DNA of 64,000 nt, taken from positions 38,924,392-38,988,391 of the forward strand of contig OX387190.1 in assembly GCA_947561395.2 (NCBI GenBank), in the 5' to 3' direction. A program made the position numbers and the translations under genes. Positions 35,901-46,891 of this stretch are shown one piece after another. The notes beneath the pieces are model-generated. The model was not told the DNA's origin, searched no databases, and saw nothing but the letters and a program-made list of their open reading frames with translations. Source of the DNA: Buxus sempervirens (taxonomy: Eukaryota; Streptophyta; Magnoliopsida; Buxales; Buxaceae). Position 1 is the stretch's first letter. Each line of letters starts with the position of its first letter.

Positions 35901-37191
35901 GAAAATTGTTGGATAAATAAAATCCTCAGACTAAAATCAATATTTGGGAGCTTAGCAATGAAGTTAAGAATATGAAAATTTACTAAATCGATAACACTAG
36001 AAAGTGTCTGTGTCTGTATCATCTTAAAGCATTATATGCAAATAACTCAAATTCCAAGTGTTGTTACCAAGCTTCAGGGTGCTCTGTTGTTCTTAATTTC
36101 TGGTTGATTTCCTGATGATAGTCCTGGTTTACCTCTAGTCTTCCTCCTCATTTGCTCACCTTCTAAAACCCATCCATCTTACATTACATATATGAAGTTG
36201 TTATTTTCATCACATGGTAAGCTGGCCTTTATCTGTGAACGTCTTAAGCACTTCCAAAATTCACTATATAGCAGATTATTTCAACCCTTCACAGTTTTAG
36301 TTCTGGTCAGCGCTAAATTTGTTTCGTTCAGCCTACCTTAAAACATATACAGCATCAGAAATTCCAATGCGGACCACATGAACTACTATACAGTAAAGAC
36401 CACAATAATCACAAGTCAAAACAACTGCACTAATGAATAGACAGAAGTTCAAATTGTAAATAATTCCGGTCTGATTCCTTGACAACAAATGTGTGAACAA
36501 ACACATGCCTTGCGCAGAAAAAAATTAATCTTATTGAAGGAAGGAATCTGCACCTCGGATAAGCCTCGGCGTCCCGTTTAGAGAACTTAGAGATCTCCGA
36601 TTTGTTAAGATCTGCGTCGTGGCCCAAAAGTAGATAACGTCCATCAAGACAAGGTGTGAAAGAAGAAGGATTCCTCTTTAACAACTTCAATCCATGTCTC
36701 GGTAATTCTAATTCCCTTTTTTCAAAATCAGAAAGGGAGGAGAAACAAACAGTATCATGAAATAAAAAGAATATTTGATAAGATCTATGCATTTTGACCG
36801 AATAGAAATGCGAAAGAAATTTTAACGTGTTGTTTCTCGCAAGTGATTCATAACAGTCTACGCGTTAATCTGTCAGCCCAGTTCAATCGGATGGATCGAA
36901 CAGTTTGTGATTTAAAGGTGGAGAGATGAGGAGAATAGACCTGATGATAGAAGGGCGGAGGAGGCTTTGGAGGTAACTACAACGGGAGAACTTGAAGCCT
37001 GGGATGAGCTCCTCCGTGACGGCGGCGCCACCGATGAGGTGGCGACGCTCGAGGACCGCGACGGAGAGGCCGGACCGAGCGAGATACGCTGCAGCAGTCA
37101 GACCGTTGTGGCCGCCGCCAACGATGAGGGCGTCCCATTTCTTCTCGACCAGCGCCGCGCGTCCGCTGCTGCTACTGAAACCTCTCTGCCA

Positions 37192-37194
<3 letters not shown>
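20964..37194 (-). CDS. PYROXD2-like FAD-dependent oxidoreductase (16 exons)
   Basis: Flavoprotein of the phytoene-desaturase/amine-oxidase fold, orthologue group of human PYROXD2 and, from memory, Arabidopsis At5g49555; the substrate is not established. Exons in transcription order: 37194-36941, 36715-36554, 35890-35711, 35472-35415, 33993-33943, 32467-32385, 31413-31326, 30944-30900, 30801-30727, 30584-30516, 26091-25976, 25130-25018, 23917-23838, 23585-23465, 21278-21212, 21099-20964. They join in frame to 565 aa. Residues 1-20 are Ser/Arg-rich, suggesting an organellar presequence. The dinucleotide-binding GGGHNG is at 26-31, with the ribose-binding Glu in VAVLERR about 20 residues on. Conserved [18 protein letters not shown] is in exon 6. 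The C-terminal flavin motif [13 protein letters not shown] is near 534-546. All splice sites are GT-AG; no stop or frameshift was seen. Introns range from about 100 bp to 4.4 kb and carry transposon fragments, yet the frame is preserved, so the gene is probably functional. Confidence 0.94.
22163..22258. repeat. imperfect tandem duplication in oxidoreductase intron 14
   Basis: Two adjacent copies of a roughly 40-45 nt unit beginning TAAATACAGGGT and ending CCATCTGACTGAA (or CCATCTGACCGAA). The second copy lacks a few bases. A local slippage-type duplication; no function implied. Confidence 0.7.
27545..27955. repeat. degenerate ~49-bp minisatellite
   Basis: Words of the form AAGGACAATTTCGGTCCAAT followed by TTGGTTTATTTTAGTTT recur with starts near 27664, 27724, 27773, 27821, 27870 and 27918, mostly 48-49 bp apart with one 60-bp spacing. 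Earlier, weaker copies begin around 27590. Copies differ by substitutions and small indels. Confidence 0.8.
28686..29010. repeat. 53-bp tandem repeat array
   Basis: Starts of the unit GGATCATGGGTTTAACC at 28686, (variant) 28739, 28792, 28845, 28898 and 28951 are exactly 53 bp apart. The unit continues TTAGGTTAATTAGGTTTAAC and ends TTGACCACTA. The central copies are nearly identical and the outer ones decay, the usual pattern of unequal exchange. A partial, diverged copy precedes 28686. Confidence 0.9.
29870..30275. repeat. poly-purine/pyrimidine repeats and hairpins in oxidoreductase intron 10
   Basis: Two related blocks, about 29879-29925 and 30001-30042, share an A/G-rich lead (AAAGGAGGGGGAGG or a variant) followed by TGGCATGTGGTCCCC or TGGCATATGGTCCCC, a diverged direct repeat. 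A 15-bp perfect inverted repeat follows at 30054-30068 and 30080-30094, then an 8-bp one at 30167-30174 and 30181-30188 (GACGTGGC/GCCACGTC). This looks like part of a transposable element; its ends were not identified. Confidence 0.5.
34305..34523 (+). mobile_element. 5'-truncated LINE 3' end with imperfect 15-bp target duplication
   Basis: The insert at about 34320-34508 ends CTCCTTTAATATAAATGAAG then CTTTGTTACTTATAAAATAA and an A-rich tail, the 3' end style of plant L1-type LINEs. Flanking sequences AATACACGGATGGGA (34305-34319) and AATACAAGGATCGGA (34509-34523) match at 13 of 15 positions, consistent with an old target duplication. There is no coding sequence left. It lies in intron 4 of the oxidoreductase gene, antisense to it. 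Confidence 0.7.

Positions 37195-37226
<32 letters not shown>
37195..37226 (-). repeat. (GA)16 tract directly before the oxidoreductase start codon
   Basis: On the transcript strand a GA dinucleotide run of about 16 units ends only at the ATG (37194-37192), giving GAGAGAATG. GA-rich 5' leaders are common in plants and can act as GAGA/BPC-binding sites, but direct contact with the start codon is unusual. Confidence 0.85.
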
Positions 37227-37229
<3 letters not shown>

Positions 37230-38504
37230 TGCGCGTCTGAAGATTTTAGTGCCTTTACATCGCCGGCGACCTGTCTTCCGTTACAACTTCTCTTATTCCA
37301 CATTAACAAAAAAATACTTCTTTTAGGCTCGTAGTTTTTTTTTTTTTTTCTCCCTCCTTTTTGGCTCGTAGTTTTTTATTTTAAAAAGGAAACATTATGA
37401 AAATGGGTAACTTTTTAAACATATCATAAAAACAGTCCTCTAAGATTCCTAATTGCATAAAGGACCATTTTTAAAAAATAATTATTTAAAAAATCAATTT
37501 TAAAAAATAATATCATTTTATTATAGAAAACACCCGCTGTATATGATACTCAAATTTAATTATTTTTAAAAAATATCTCGTTATTTACTTTTGATGAATT
37601 TTTTTACAACTAAGGATGAAAGTGGTCCTTTTCGGTAATTCGACATTTTAGTAGACTGTTTTTATAAATATTTTTAAAAAGTGATAGTTTTTTTATATTT
37701 TTTATAAAGTGATCTTTTTTTTATAATTTTCCCTACAAAGGAAAGAAAACGTTCTCATTGAACCCTCATTTGTGGTATAACATCAAACTCTACCTTTTAT
37801 ATCCTTTTTCGAATCTCAGAAGCCAAAGATAATTTCAATCTCTTCCCTCCCTCCCTTCATTATCAACAGCAACCACATATGAGTCCCTCCCTCCCTTCAT
37901 TATCAACAGCAACCACATAGGAAAACCTCATGCATGAAAATGCACTGTTGCACCACTCAATACCCTTGTTTCAGGAGCATCTTGTTGAGTCATGGCTGTT
38001 TGATATACAATATAACACCATCACCGCTGAGAATGAGAAAATTATCTTTCTTCTTTGCTTCTGTAAGAAAAATCCAAATCTTTTAAATTTACATTCCGCA
38101 AGCAATTGATTACAGATATAAAATTTGCAGCTTGTTTAGGAAAATAAACAAGCTTTCAGACAAATATAACAATTCAGTACCGCCTCCCTCCGTCTGTCCA
38201 GATCCAATTTTTTTGACATGGAGACAATTTTCACAACTTAATACTGTCTTGGATATACACTTGATCTTGGATTTACCAAAAAAGAAAAATTATTGTCTTG
38301 GAAACAATATTTCTACATATCTCACCAGTATTATCTCTGGATTCACTGCTTCAAGGGAGTGATTCAGGTATTGAAATACACCGCGAGGATGGATATGCAA
38401 TAAGGACCTTCCAGATGGGTGGGGGATCAGAATGCTGATGAGTATGCACTTCACAGGGGGAGCCCACAGAATTATTCACAAAGAATTACAAACACCCTCA
38501 CTGC
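37227..38504. other. intergenic region: oxidoreductase promoter side and receptor-kinase 3' side
   Basis: Lies between two minus-strand genes. It should hold the promoter of the oxidoreductase (starting at 37194) and the 3' UTR of the receptor gene (stop at 38505). 37320-37740 is low-complexity A/T sequence. A 40-bp tandem duplication (units starting 37844 and 37884; TCCCTCCCTCCC then TTCATTATCAACAGCAACC) is present. No gene was seen. Confidence 0.5.
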
Positions 38505-41500
38505 TTAGTCCTCTTCTGGTCTCTCTATGTCTTGCACCTCGGCTGGTTCAGGAAAGATCTCCTTGGATTGTCTACCGTGAGAAGATGAGAGATCGCGCCC
38601 ACCAACCCCCTCTCTGTTGGTGGTGCCTGGAAAGGCTACAATCTCCGAGGAGCTGTGACGCCAACTGCCAAAGAATGCAGTATTCCAAGATCTCCTGGAT
38701 GAGGTTGTTCTCAGCCTTCCTGAACTAAAATACTCTTCCCTCACCACCTTCAGAGGGTTCTCCAATGCTTTCAGGATATGTCTCATGAGGGGTCGTTTGG
38801 AAGGCTTCGGATTAATGCATGACCTGGCAATAATTGCCATAGCCCATACTTCCTCTAAGAGGTCCTCATCTACAATCATGGACGGGTCCACAATGTTTGT
38901 AACCAGTTCCTTCTCATATACACTAATATATGCCAGTGTTTGCTCCAACCACTCCTTTGTTGAGGCATCATCGCACGCACTGATACCCAGCTTCCCAGTT
39001 ATAAGCTCAAGCAAAACCTTCCCGAAGCAGTACACATCATAAGTACGTGTTGCTGGTGGCATTCCTGGTATTTCAAGAAGTAAAAGAAAAATGTTAGAAT
39101 AAATTTGAGTCAAAAAGAGACATACCAATAATAGGTAGGAAATACTCAGTGAAAATTTATATAGAAGGTGAAAATCATAATTTTAAAATTGTTTACTACT
39201 CGTCATCATTTTACTCTTGAATGATGCATTAGGACTTTAGACAATAGAGTGAACCTCTTTCTGAGGGCCATTTAGGTTTCTGTCAGATGCTATACTGTGA
39301 AGGTTGACCGCGCAAGAGTTAATTATGTCAATTCACTGTGACCATTGCTTGGATGGATAACAATCAAAAAGTACTTAAGTTGGACTTGCTACGAATCTTC
39401 AACTGTAAATTCAATATTATATTTGTACACTATGGAATCTTAACTAACAACTCTCTATGGAAAATTAATTGACAATTTTTTCTCTAATGCTATATTCATG
39501 GCTAACCTTGGACTTGTGAGGACAGCCACTCAATAAATGGTTACTAAAAGGATTATCCAAGTGGGTGTTGAACAAATTTCTCATTCATGTTCAATGGATA
39601 CTTTGGTGATCTTACCTGATAAGGTACTGCAATCAGGCTATGACCCAATCACTTGCACCAATTAAATGTTTCCTTCAGTTATTGGTTGGTCATATTCAAC
39701 TAAAGGACCTTCTTTTACCTCCTATTTGAATATAATTTTTTCATTAACAATCAAAAAAATTTATATTTATATATATATATAGATATACAAAGTAAAAGTG
39801 ATAGATCTGAAGCAGCATTGCTCCTCTGGCCCGTCAGTAAGAGAAGACAACAAAAAGAAAATATTCGGGTACGGTATACATAAAAGTAAATAGTGTTTAC
39901 CATGAAAGCCTTGTTCAGAGGTCCTGCAAAAAATCAAGTGAAAATGTTTTTAGAACTGGAATGACCATGTGAAACATCAAGATGGTATTAGTAGCCAAAA
40001 ACAACTTGGTGCTTATTGCATTTTGATGAATAACATAGCTTATCACTAGCATCAGAAGTACATAACAGGACATATGCCTAAAATTTTATGCGACTTCCAG
40101 AGTTAATAGCTGCTATAGTTCATTTCCTGTGGTATATCTGTGCTAAGGCCACTAGCTAGAGACCCTGATATTGTCAACTTTCATAAAAATGCAGGTAAAT
40201 ACTGAAAGAACATACTCTTAGTATGTGGTCACATTGTGGTCTTTCTTTATATTCCATCTTCTCGACTTTTAAGACTAGTGGAACAGGATCTTTTTATCTT
40301 ACTAGTTTTATGTCAGGTACATCTTGTAAATTATGCCAAGCAATTGATAAGCTCTCAATAAATGTCTGAATCTCTTCTTCTAAATTTTTAGACATGCCTT
40401 TCTCTCAGCTTGCCAATGAACCCACCCTCTTAGACCTGCGTGTTCTATTACTGAAGATGTATCTTAACACTAGTTTGATGTTACCAAATCTGCTCAACAT
40501 CAACACCGACCAAGAGGTGGTCAACAGTTCTTTCATGGCTTCTGCTCGAGAACTTTCTAGATCTGACTGATTTATATTCAACATTTAACCATATTAAGTT
40601 TCACCTCAGGTCGCAAAAAACACTTCCATAATGGTGTGATAGGGTGTTTTCAACTGCACTCAATAATGCCTGTCATGTGATGCAAAATTCTTCATTTGAA
40701 TTAGATTCAAAAATTATAGATCTGACTAAATTTATAACCAGCTTAATTTCAGTCCTTTTCCATGACTTAGATTCAAACGGATGTTACAACAAGAAAAGAA
40801 TAGATCTAGTCTACAGAATAACATGAGCTTTTTGCATGGAGAAACCTGAAGAAATAAAGCAAGCTGAAGTGTTATAGTACTATATTGATTAAATACAGAT
40901 TTTGTTGCCAATGTTCAAAAAGAAACCCAAGTAAATGCCCATAAGTTGTCATCAAGTAAAATGTTCCAGATGAGACACCCATTAAGGCATCACTCAGAGA
41001 AGCCAATCTTAAAAGCCAAAAAATAATAAAATAAGAAAATAAAAAATAAAAAATTTCTAAGCAATCTTCTAAATAACAGTTATTGGATATCTAGTCAAGG
41101 ACTTGCAGCAGATATAAGGAGCTGGGTGAAACCACAGATAACCCACATAAAAGGCCCAATGAAATGTAAATTATCAACAGTTCTATGCATTTTAACATAA
41201 AATAACAGGAGAAAAGTTAGATGCATCTTGCGTGTGCCTTGCATAATCACTCTCTGAATGATTGACCAAATAAAATGAATACTCACTGAGGCAACCGCAG
41301 CAATTTGGTGATCACATTTTGATGAGTATCCTCTTCTTGAGCAGAAACACCGCTCAAGCTCCCAAGCCGCACCTCAAATTTATCATCAAGAAGTATACTG
41401 CTTGCTTGAACATCTCTATCATTACCCAAAGGAAAAAAAATTTTAGTGCTCGCATAGTTAGGCATTCAAGGTATTGACAGGTATTACTACGTGAATCAAG

Positions 41501-44500
41501 TTATACAAGCTCTCTCTAAACAATCAATTTATATAGAATTTTGTACCACAGATTATTTAAAATTAGCAGTTCTCACAATGAAACCCAATACAGAAGCAAA
41601 GGCAGATTGTTAAAACACCACTAATCTAAAAGGATAAACAAACCTTAACTATTAAACCCATGAAATTTATTTTCAATAAGAGTTTTTAAAAATGGGAAAC
41701 CTTGGATCTAGTAAGAAGTACAAAAAGAAATCAATGAAAGAAAATTTGAGGTTTAAAGATGTACAATTTTTCATTTTTCGTTGATTCCTTTCTTCTAGTT
41801 TGATCTGCAACCTCGCCATTGCAACACATAACATGGCCAGATGAGCAATAATGTACCAACTGCACTCAAGCCATGGCTCTGCTTCGCTCCGCCCATAGAG
41901 CCCTTTGGGTCCTCTCCCTTCAGACCCAAAGAATTGTGTAATAAACTTATCTAAATATAAGCCACTGTCTCTAACAAATAATCCATTACAAGGTACTCGC
42001 TATAAACTTTTCCATCCTTCAATAGGTGCAAGTAGCCTGATGCTTTGTCAGAATTGTTTAAGTCATTTGGGAGGTACTTCAGGCTTTTTTTCATTTTTTC
42101 CAGGTTATATATATGGCCTCCAAGGGGCATCTTTTAAATTTATGGTCAAGAAGTGGGTTTCTAAGTTCTGAGGCAGGTAAAAGAGAGCAATATCTAACCC
42201 TAGTTCCTATAGAGTGAAATAATTTTCCATTCATGGACAATGGCAAACTGCCAAATGTTCTGAATTTCCACCTTATTCCTTTACTGCATCCAACAAAGGC
42301 CCTGAGTCTGTTGTCATATACTATATAATGACTATTTTTGAATTCATAACTGTGTTCAACTTTAAGTTACTGATTTAGCTGAAGAAAAGCATGCCTAAAG
42401 TCAGAGGCTACACAGTGAAGTAGCTATTTCCTAATATGAGTAAAAGAGCTATTTCCTTAACTGCATTAAATTAATCAATGCCTGAAAAAGAAAGAGATCC
42501 ATGACAAAAGCTCCTATTGCCTAATTAAACAATCCAATGAGGCTATTGCTCACACCACAACTTGCTAGTTAACAGGGTCTGATGAACACAAATATAAAAA
42601 GGCATTCCTAAATATGGAAGGAAATGAATTAAGTGTACGGTAATGAAAACTCATCATCAAAGAGAGGGCAAAATGGCAGCTTGGAGACAAATGAAAATTA
42701 AGTCATGTCCTGTAGTACCTGTGAACAAGGGGTGGATTACATTCATGATGTAGATAAGATAGACCCTCTGCAGCTCCTATTGCAATTTTCAATCTCGTAA
42801 TCCAATCAAGAGACTGTAAACTGTCACCTTCAAAATTGGTTTTCTTGGATGCACAATTAATGAGGTCCCCATTTGGCATATATTTGTAAACCAAAAGTTT
42901 CTCATTCTCATCCTCTAAACAGTGTCCCAGGAATGGAACCAATCTTGTATGCGATGTCCTGCTGAAAAATTCCAATTCTGCTCTATATGATTCTTTCTCA
43001 AATGAACGAATATCAATCCTTTTGATGACTACAGATGATCCACTTTCCAAGATACCTCGAAAGAGTTCTCCTGAGTGCCCATGCTTGATGAGGTTTGAAT
43101 CACTGAAACTGCCAGTGGCCTTGAGCAGTTGTGCATATGTAAATGCATCTCCTACACCTGAAAAGCTAATAGATAACCCAGGAGGGGATTGGCTAGCTCC
43201 TGTGGTAACAGGTGCAACACCAGCCCCGCTTTGTTTTGTAGCACCCCTCTTATTCATGTGAAGAACCAGTATCAGCACCAATATCAGAATAATAATAAAA
43301 CCAATCCCCCCAAAAACTCCTGCTAATATGTAGGTCAACCTCCTGTTGCTCTTCCTGGTGGATTCAAGAATAGGAGGTGGCACTGCGGTAGGTTTCCCAA
43401 AGTTATCAAAATTCATTCCTCTCTCAGCATAAAATAATGTACAGTTATCCAAACTCCTCTGATTCGGAACCTTTTGGAGGCAATTTCTAGCAAGAGAGGC
43501 ATTATTTTGAAGATCATCAGGAACCCTGCCTTGGAAGTAATTGTAGGACAGATCAATCGAACTGAACTTCCCGTGCATGGATGTCAGTCCACCATAAAAC
43601 AAATTCTGCGATAGATTGAACACTGCAGCACTGGAACTGGCATTGGGATTCAAACTAAGGTTGGGCAGGAGACCTGTGAGATTATTGCCGGAAACATCAA
43701 GAAGGACTAACCGGGGCATTGACCACAGTATTTCTGGTAGCTCACCAGAGATGGTATTATAGCTCAGGACTATGAACTGCAGCTGAGATAGAGCTCGAAA
43801 CAAATTATCTGGTAACAAGCCAGTCAGAGCATTTTCCCGAATTACCATTTTCTGCAAACTCCTCAATCCTCTCAAATCGAGTGGTAATGACCCAGACAAA
43901 AAATTAAAGCTAAGATCAAGGTCAACCAGGCTAGAAAGGTCACCAAGCTGAACGGGAATAGAACCAGAGATACCATTACCTGATATATTCAAGAATTGAA
44001 GCTTAGACAGGGTCCCGAGCGCAGGAGGAATAGGGCCAGATAACAAATTTGAAGAGAGGTCAAGGCGAGTGAGATTTCGCAGAGAGGAGAAAGATGATGG
44101 TATAAATCCAGAGAGTGCATTCTTGGAGAGATCAAGAACTGAGAGATTAGACAACTGACCCATAGTCGGAGGAACTATCCCAGTAAGACGATTACCAGAG
44201 AGATAAAGAGAATTAAGCTTAGTCAAGTTTCCAAGACTAAAAGGGATGGAACCTGATATAGAACACGACCGCAGATCCAGTACTTGGATAGATGAAAGGA
44301 GTTGCCCGAACCAGCCAGGAATAGTGCCGGGAAACAAGAACTTAGAAGAATTAAAGGAATTCAAAAGAGCGAAATTGGCCAGAGGATTGACTGAGAACTG
44401 GGGATTGAGACGGCCAATACGCGATCGCCTCAACCCTGATATATTGATCCCGACGACTCGACCGTTTTGGCATTTGACACCGATCCACGCGGAGCAAGGG

Positions 44501-44655
44501 TCGGCTTTCCTCGGCCAGTCCTTGCTCCTCAGCCCCAACGAAGTCCGGAGCTGAAGTAACGCAGTAAATTCACTGCGAAGTAAAAGCTGCCCAAACGCAG
44601 TCTGAAACAATAAAAAGAACAAGGCTAGCTCTGCAATACTGAACCGATCTGCCAT
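38505..44655 (-). CDS. LRR receptor-like kinase, predicted pseudokinase, At2g16250-type (4 exons)
   Basis: Single-pass plasma-membrane receptor-like protein; ligand unknown. Exons: 44655-42719, 41415-41287, 39923-39901 (23-nt microexon), 39064-38505. They join in frame to 882 aa. Order: signal peptide (about 1-23), LRRNT-type cap with DPCSAWIGVKC, about ten leucine-rich repeats to about 390, transmembrane helix about 437-462 followed by MNKRG, kinase-like domain from about 500. The beta-3 lysine is present (VVIKRID). The ATP loop reads HGHSGELFRG instead of GxGxxG. The catalytic loop is HRDVQASSILLD, with HRDxK Lys replaced by Gln649 and the metal-binding Asn by Ser652. DFG is replaced by Ser-Leu-Ser at 665-667, and no APE-type activation segment is evident. 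I recall the same HRDVQASSILLDDKFEVRLG block in Arabidopsis At2g16250, so the loss seems ancestral, not decay. The C-terminal tail is Ser/Arg-rich. The start is well placed (GCCATGGCA context before a signal peptide). Confidence 0.95.
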
Positions 44656-46367
44656 GGCTACGAAGAACGATATGATGATGTTGGTAGTGATGTATGCAGC
44701 TTCAACTTTTTCATCCCACGGTATTGTTGACTATAGAAACACTTGTGTATTCGAATGCGAGTGAAATAAGATTTGGGGATACATAGACATGCAGGTTTCT
44801 TTTCCTCTGCCCTCTTCAAGCTCTTACCTCCACAGCAGTTTCGAGTTTTGACCCTGCCGTTGTTCCTCTTACTTCTGATACACGGAGATAACTTCTGCCC
44901 TTGCTCTTTACTTTCTTCTTCTTCCTTGCGTCCGAATTAGACCCGTCTCTTCTCTTCCTGAACCCTCCCTTTCACTCTGTTTCTTTGGTTGACGAAAGAG
45001 AGAGACAGAGAAAAAATCATGTACTATAAAACAAAAACAACAAAAGGGGTAAAAAGAGAGAGACTGCAATGGCGGCCTGGTCAGGTTTATCTATCTTGCT
45101 CTCACTTTTTGCTCCAACAAAAGGAAAAGCCTGAGAGAGGAGAGAAAGGGTCCATTAAACGCCGCCATTAATGACTAGAATCAATTATTCACAACTGGCG
45201 GCGTACCTACTGTTCGCTCTCGTTCACAGTCGCCGGAGCTCCAAATCTCATCGCTGGTTCCAGCGGCGATGACTGATGACAGTGAAGCGAAACCGGCGCA
45301 TGGTCCCTGCCACGTTCAACTCCGAAATTTACGCCCAAACCTGCGTGTAGTTCTGATAATTTAATACTATTTGCATTAAAGTTTATAAGAATAGAATCGC
45401 ATCAACCAAGTCTCTCTGGCTCTGTGTTTTTGGAATCAGCTCAGGTTGTTGGCTTCTATTTATTTCTTTCTAAGAAGAAGGAACTGTTGCTATAAAGAGG
45501 AAAAGAAAAGTAAAAATAATCTCGAAGATGGCGACGACGCCAAAGAACTGTCGACGTTTCTTGCCAAATCTGTCGCAAGGGCTCGTCCCAATCACCACCA
45601 ACTCTCCCACTGATCTTCGTTTTACATCTGAATTTACAGAATTACCCTTCTCGACTTTATGCTTTAATTTCATCGTGCCCTTTTTATATTTAGAAAGTTT
45701 TAATTATAAGTGACATGTCAAAAACAATTAACACGCACAGATTGCACAGTGGGCCCATAAAAATTATAAGAATAATGAGTAAGATTATATATGAAGGCTG
45801 CATTTCCCATTGCATTTGTTTTTGCCTTTTTGATTTTTGAAGCAATAAGTATATTTAGACAATGAAAGATTTTGCTTCTCATGATGAAGTAAAAAATCAA
45901 TTTTTGAGAAGCAAAATTTTATTGTTTCTTAATTTTTTTTAATTGCTTAGGAAAAATTGAGAAGCAATAAAATTTTACTTCTTAAGAAAAGCAAAAACAC
46001 TTACTGTCTAAGCATACTTATTGCTTAAAAAGAAAAAAAGCAAAAAAACAATGCCAAACGTCACCGAAAACTATTTTTTAGTTTTTATAGACCACTCAGA
46101 TTAACTTGTATGGATAGGGCTTTTTTTGCTAAACATTATACAACTCAATTTTGATGGGTCATTTAATAATAAATTAATTAGAGAATTACAGCAGCATTAT
46201 TCTACTAACTCTCATGTAGGACCAATTATCTTGATGAAGTAATTAAACATATATATCCATTCAACTATTCTCATTCTCATCTTCTTCCTCGTTTTTTTTT
46301 ATATCTAATCATTAGGAGTAGACTTTTTCTTACCAATTTAAAAATACTTTAGAGAATAAACCACTAC
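44656..46367. other. promoter side of the receptor gene and AT-rich spacer
   Basis: The first several hundred bases should carry the promoter and 5' UTR of the minus-strand receptor gene. 44800-45400 is comparatively GC-rich with CT-rich stretches. From 45700 to the duplication boundary at 46368 the sequence is AT-rich with several GAAGCAATAAAATTTT-like words (45839-45990). No other gene or RNA was recognised. Confidence 0.45.
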
Positions 46368-46565
46368 GACATGTAGTTGCCTAACTCATGAAATTTATCT
46401 TCTTATAATAGTGATTTAGCTTTACGAAATAATGAAGGCGTGATAAATTTGTAATTTTAAAATAAATGGAGGGTTACAATGATAAGGAATGATCGTGACG
46501 GGTCAAGCTTTAGTTTGGTCAAGCCAGCAGCAATAATTGAATTTGAAGATGAGTACCGAATACAG

Positions 46566-46607
46566 TACATAGAGTCTTTCCCCCCAAAAAAAAATACATA
46601 GTGTCTT
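46566..46607 (+). mobile_element. poly(A) retroposon scar with 13-bp target duplication
   Basis: TACATAGAGTCTT (46566-46578) and TACATAGTGTCTT (46595-46607) flank TCCCCCCAAAAAAAAA. The 12/13 direct repeat around a few bases plus poly(A) fits an extremely 5'-truncated target-primed insertion. It is also present in unit B near 51181, so it predates the duplication. Confidence 0.5.
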
Positions 46608-46774
46608 CTTCTTTTTTTTTTACTTCGGTAAGAAAGATGTGAATTTTATAAATATCTATTCTTGGCATTTGTTTGGCTGTTCATCAACATCAAGATGTTC
46701 CACAACCACCTAATGTAATTTTTTATTGTCTCAGACAAGATCAGGAAGGTTTTTAGGGAAGCAAACAGGACTCT

Positions 46775-46891
46775 CATCCTCTGCAGTGCACGCTACATAC
46801 ACCCCCTCACATTTGAGGGCCCCACCATTCATTTGCGGGGTCCCACCCCATTCATGTGAGGGGCTGTCTACGGCGTGCGTTGTGGACGATG
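46775..46891. mobile_element. 117-bp MITE-like hairpin element, unit A copy
   Basis: Arms of about 38 bp at 46775-46812 and 46854-46891 are imperfect inverted repeats. The left arm contains CACGCTACATACACCCCCTC; the right arm, reverse-complemented, contains CACGCCGTAGACAGCCCCTC. The orthologous copy in unit B is at about 51403-51519. There is no coding capacity, and the target duplication was not resolved. Confidence 0.6.
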
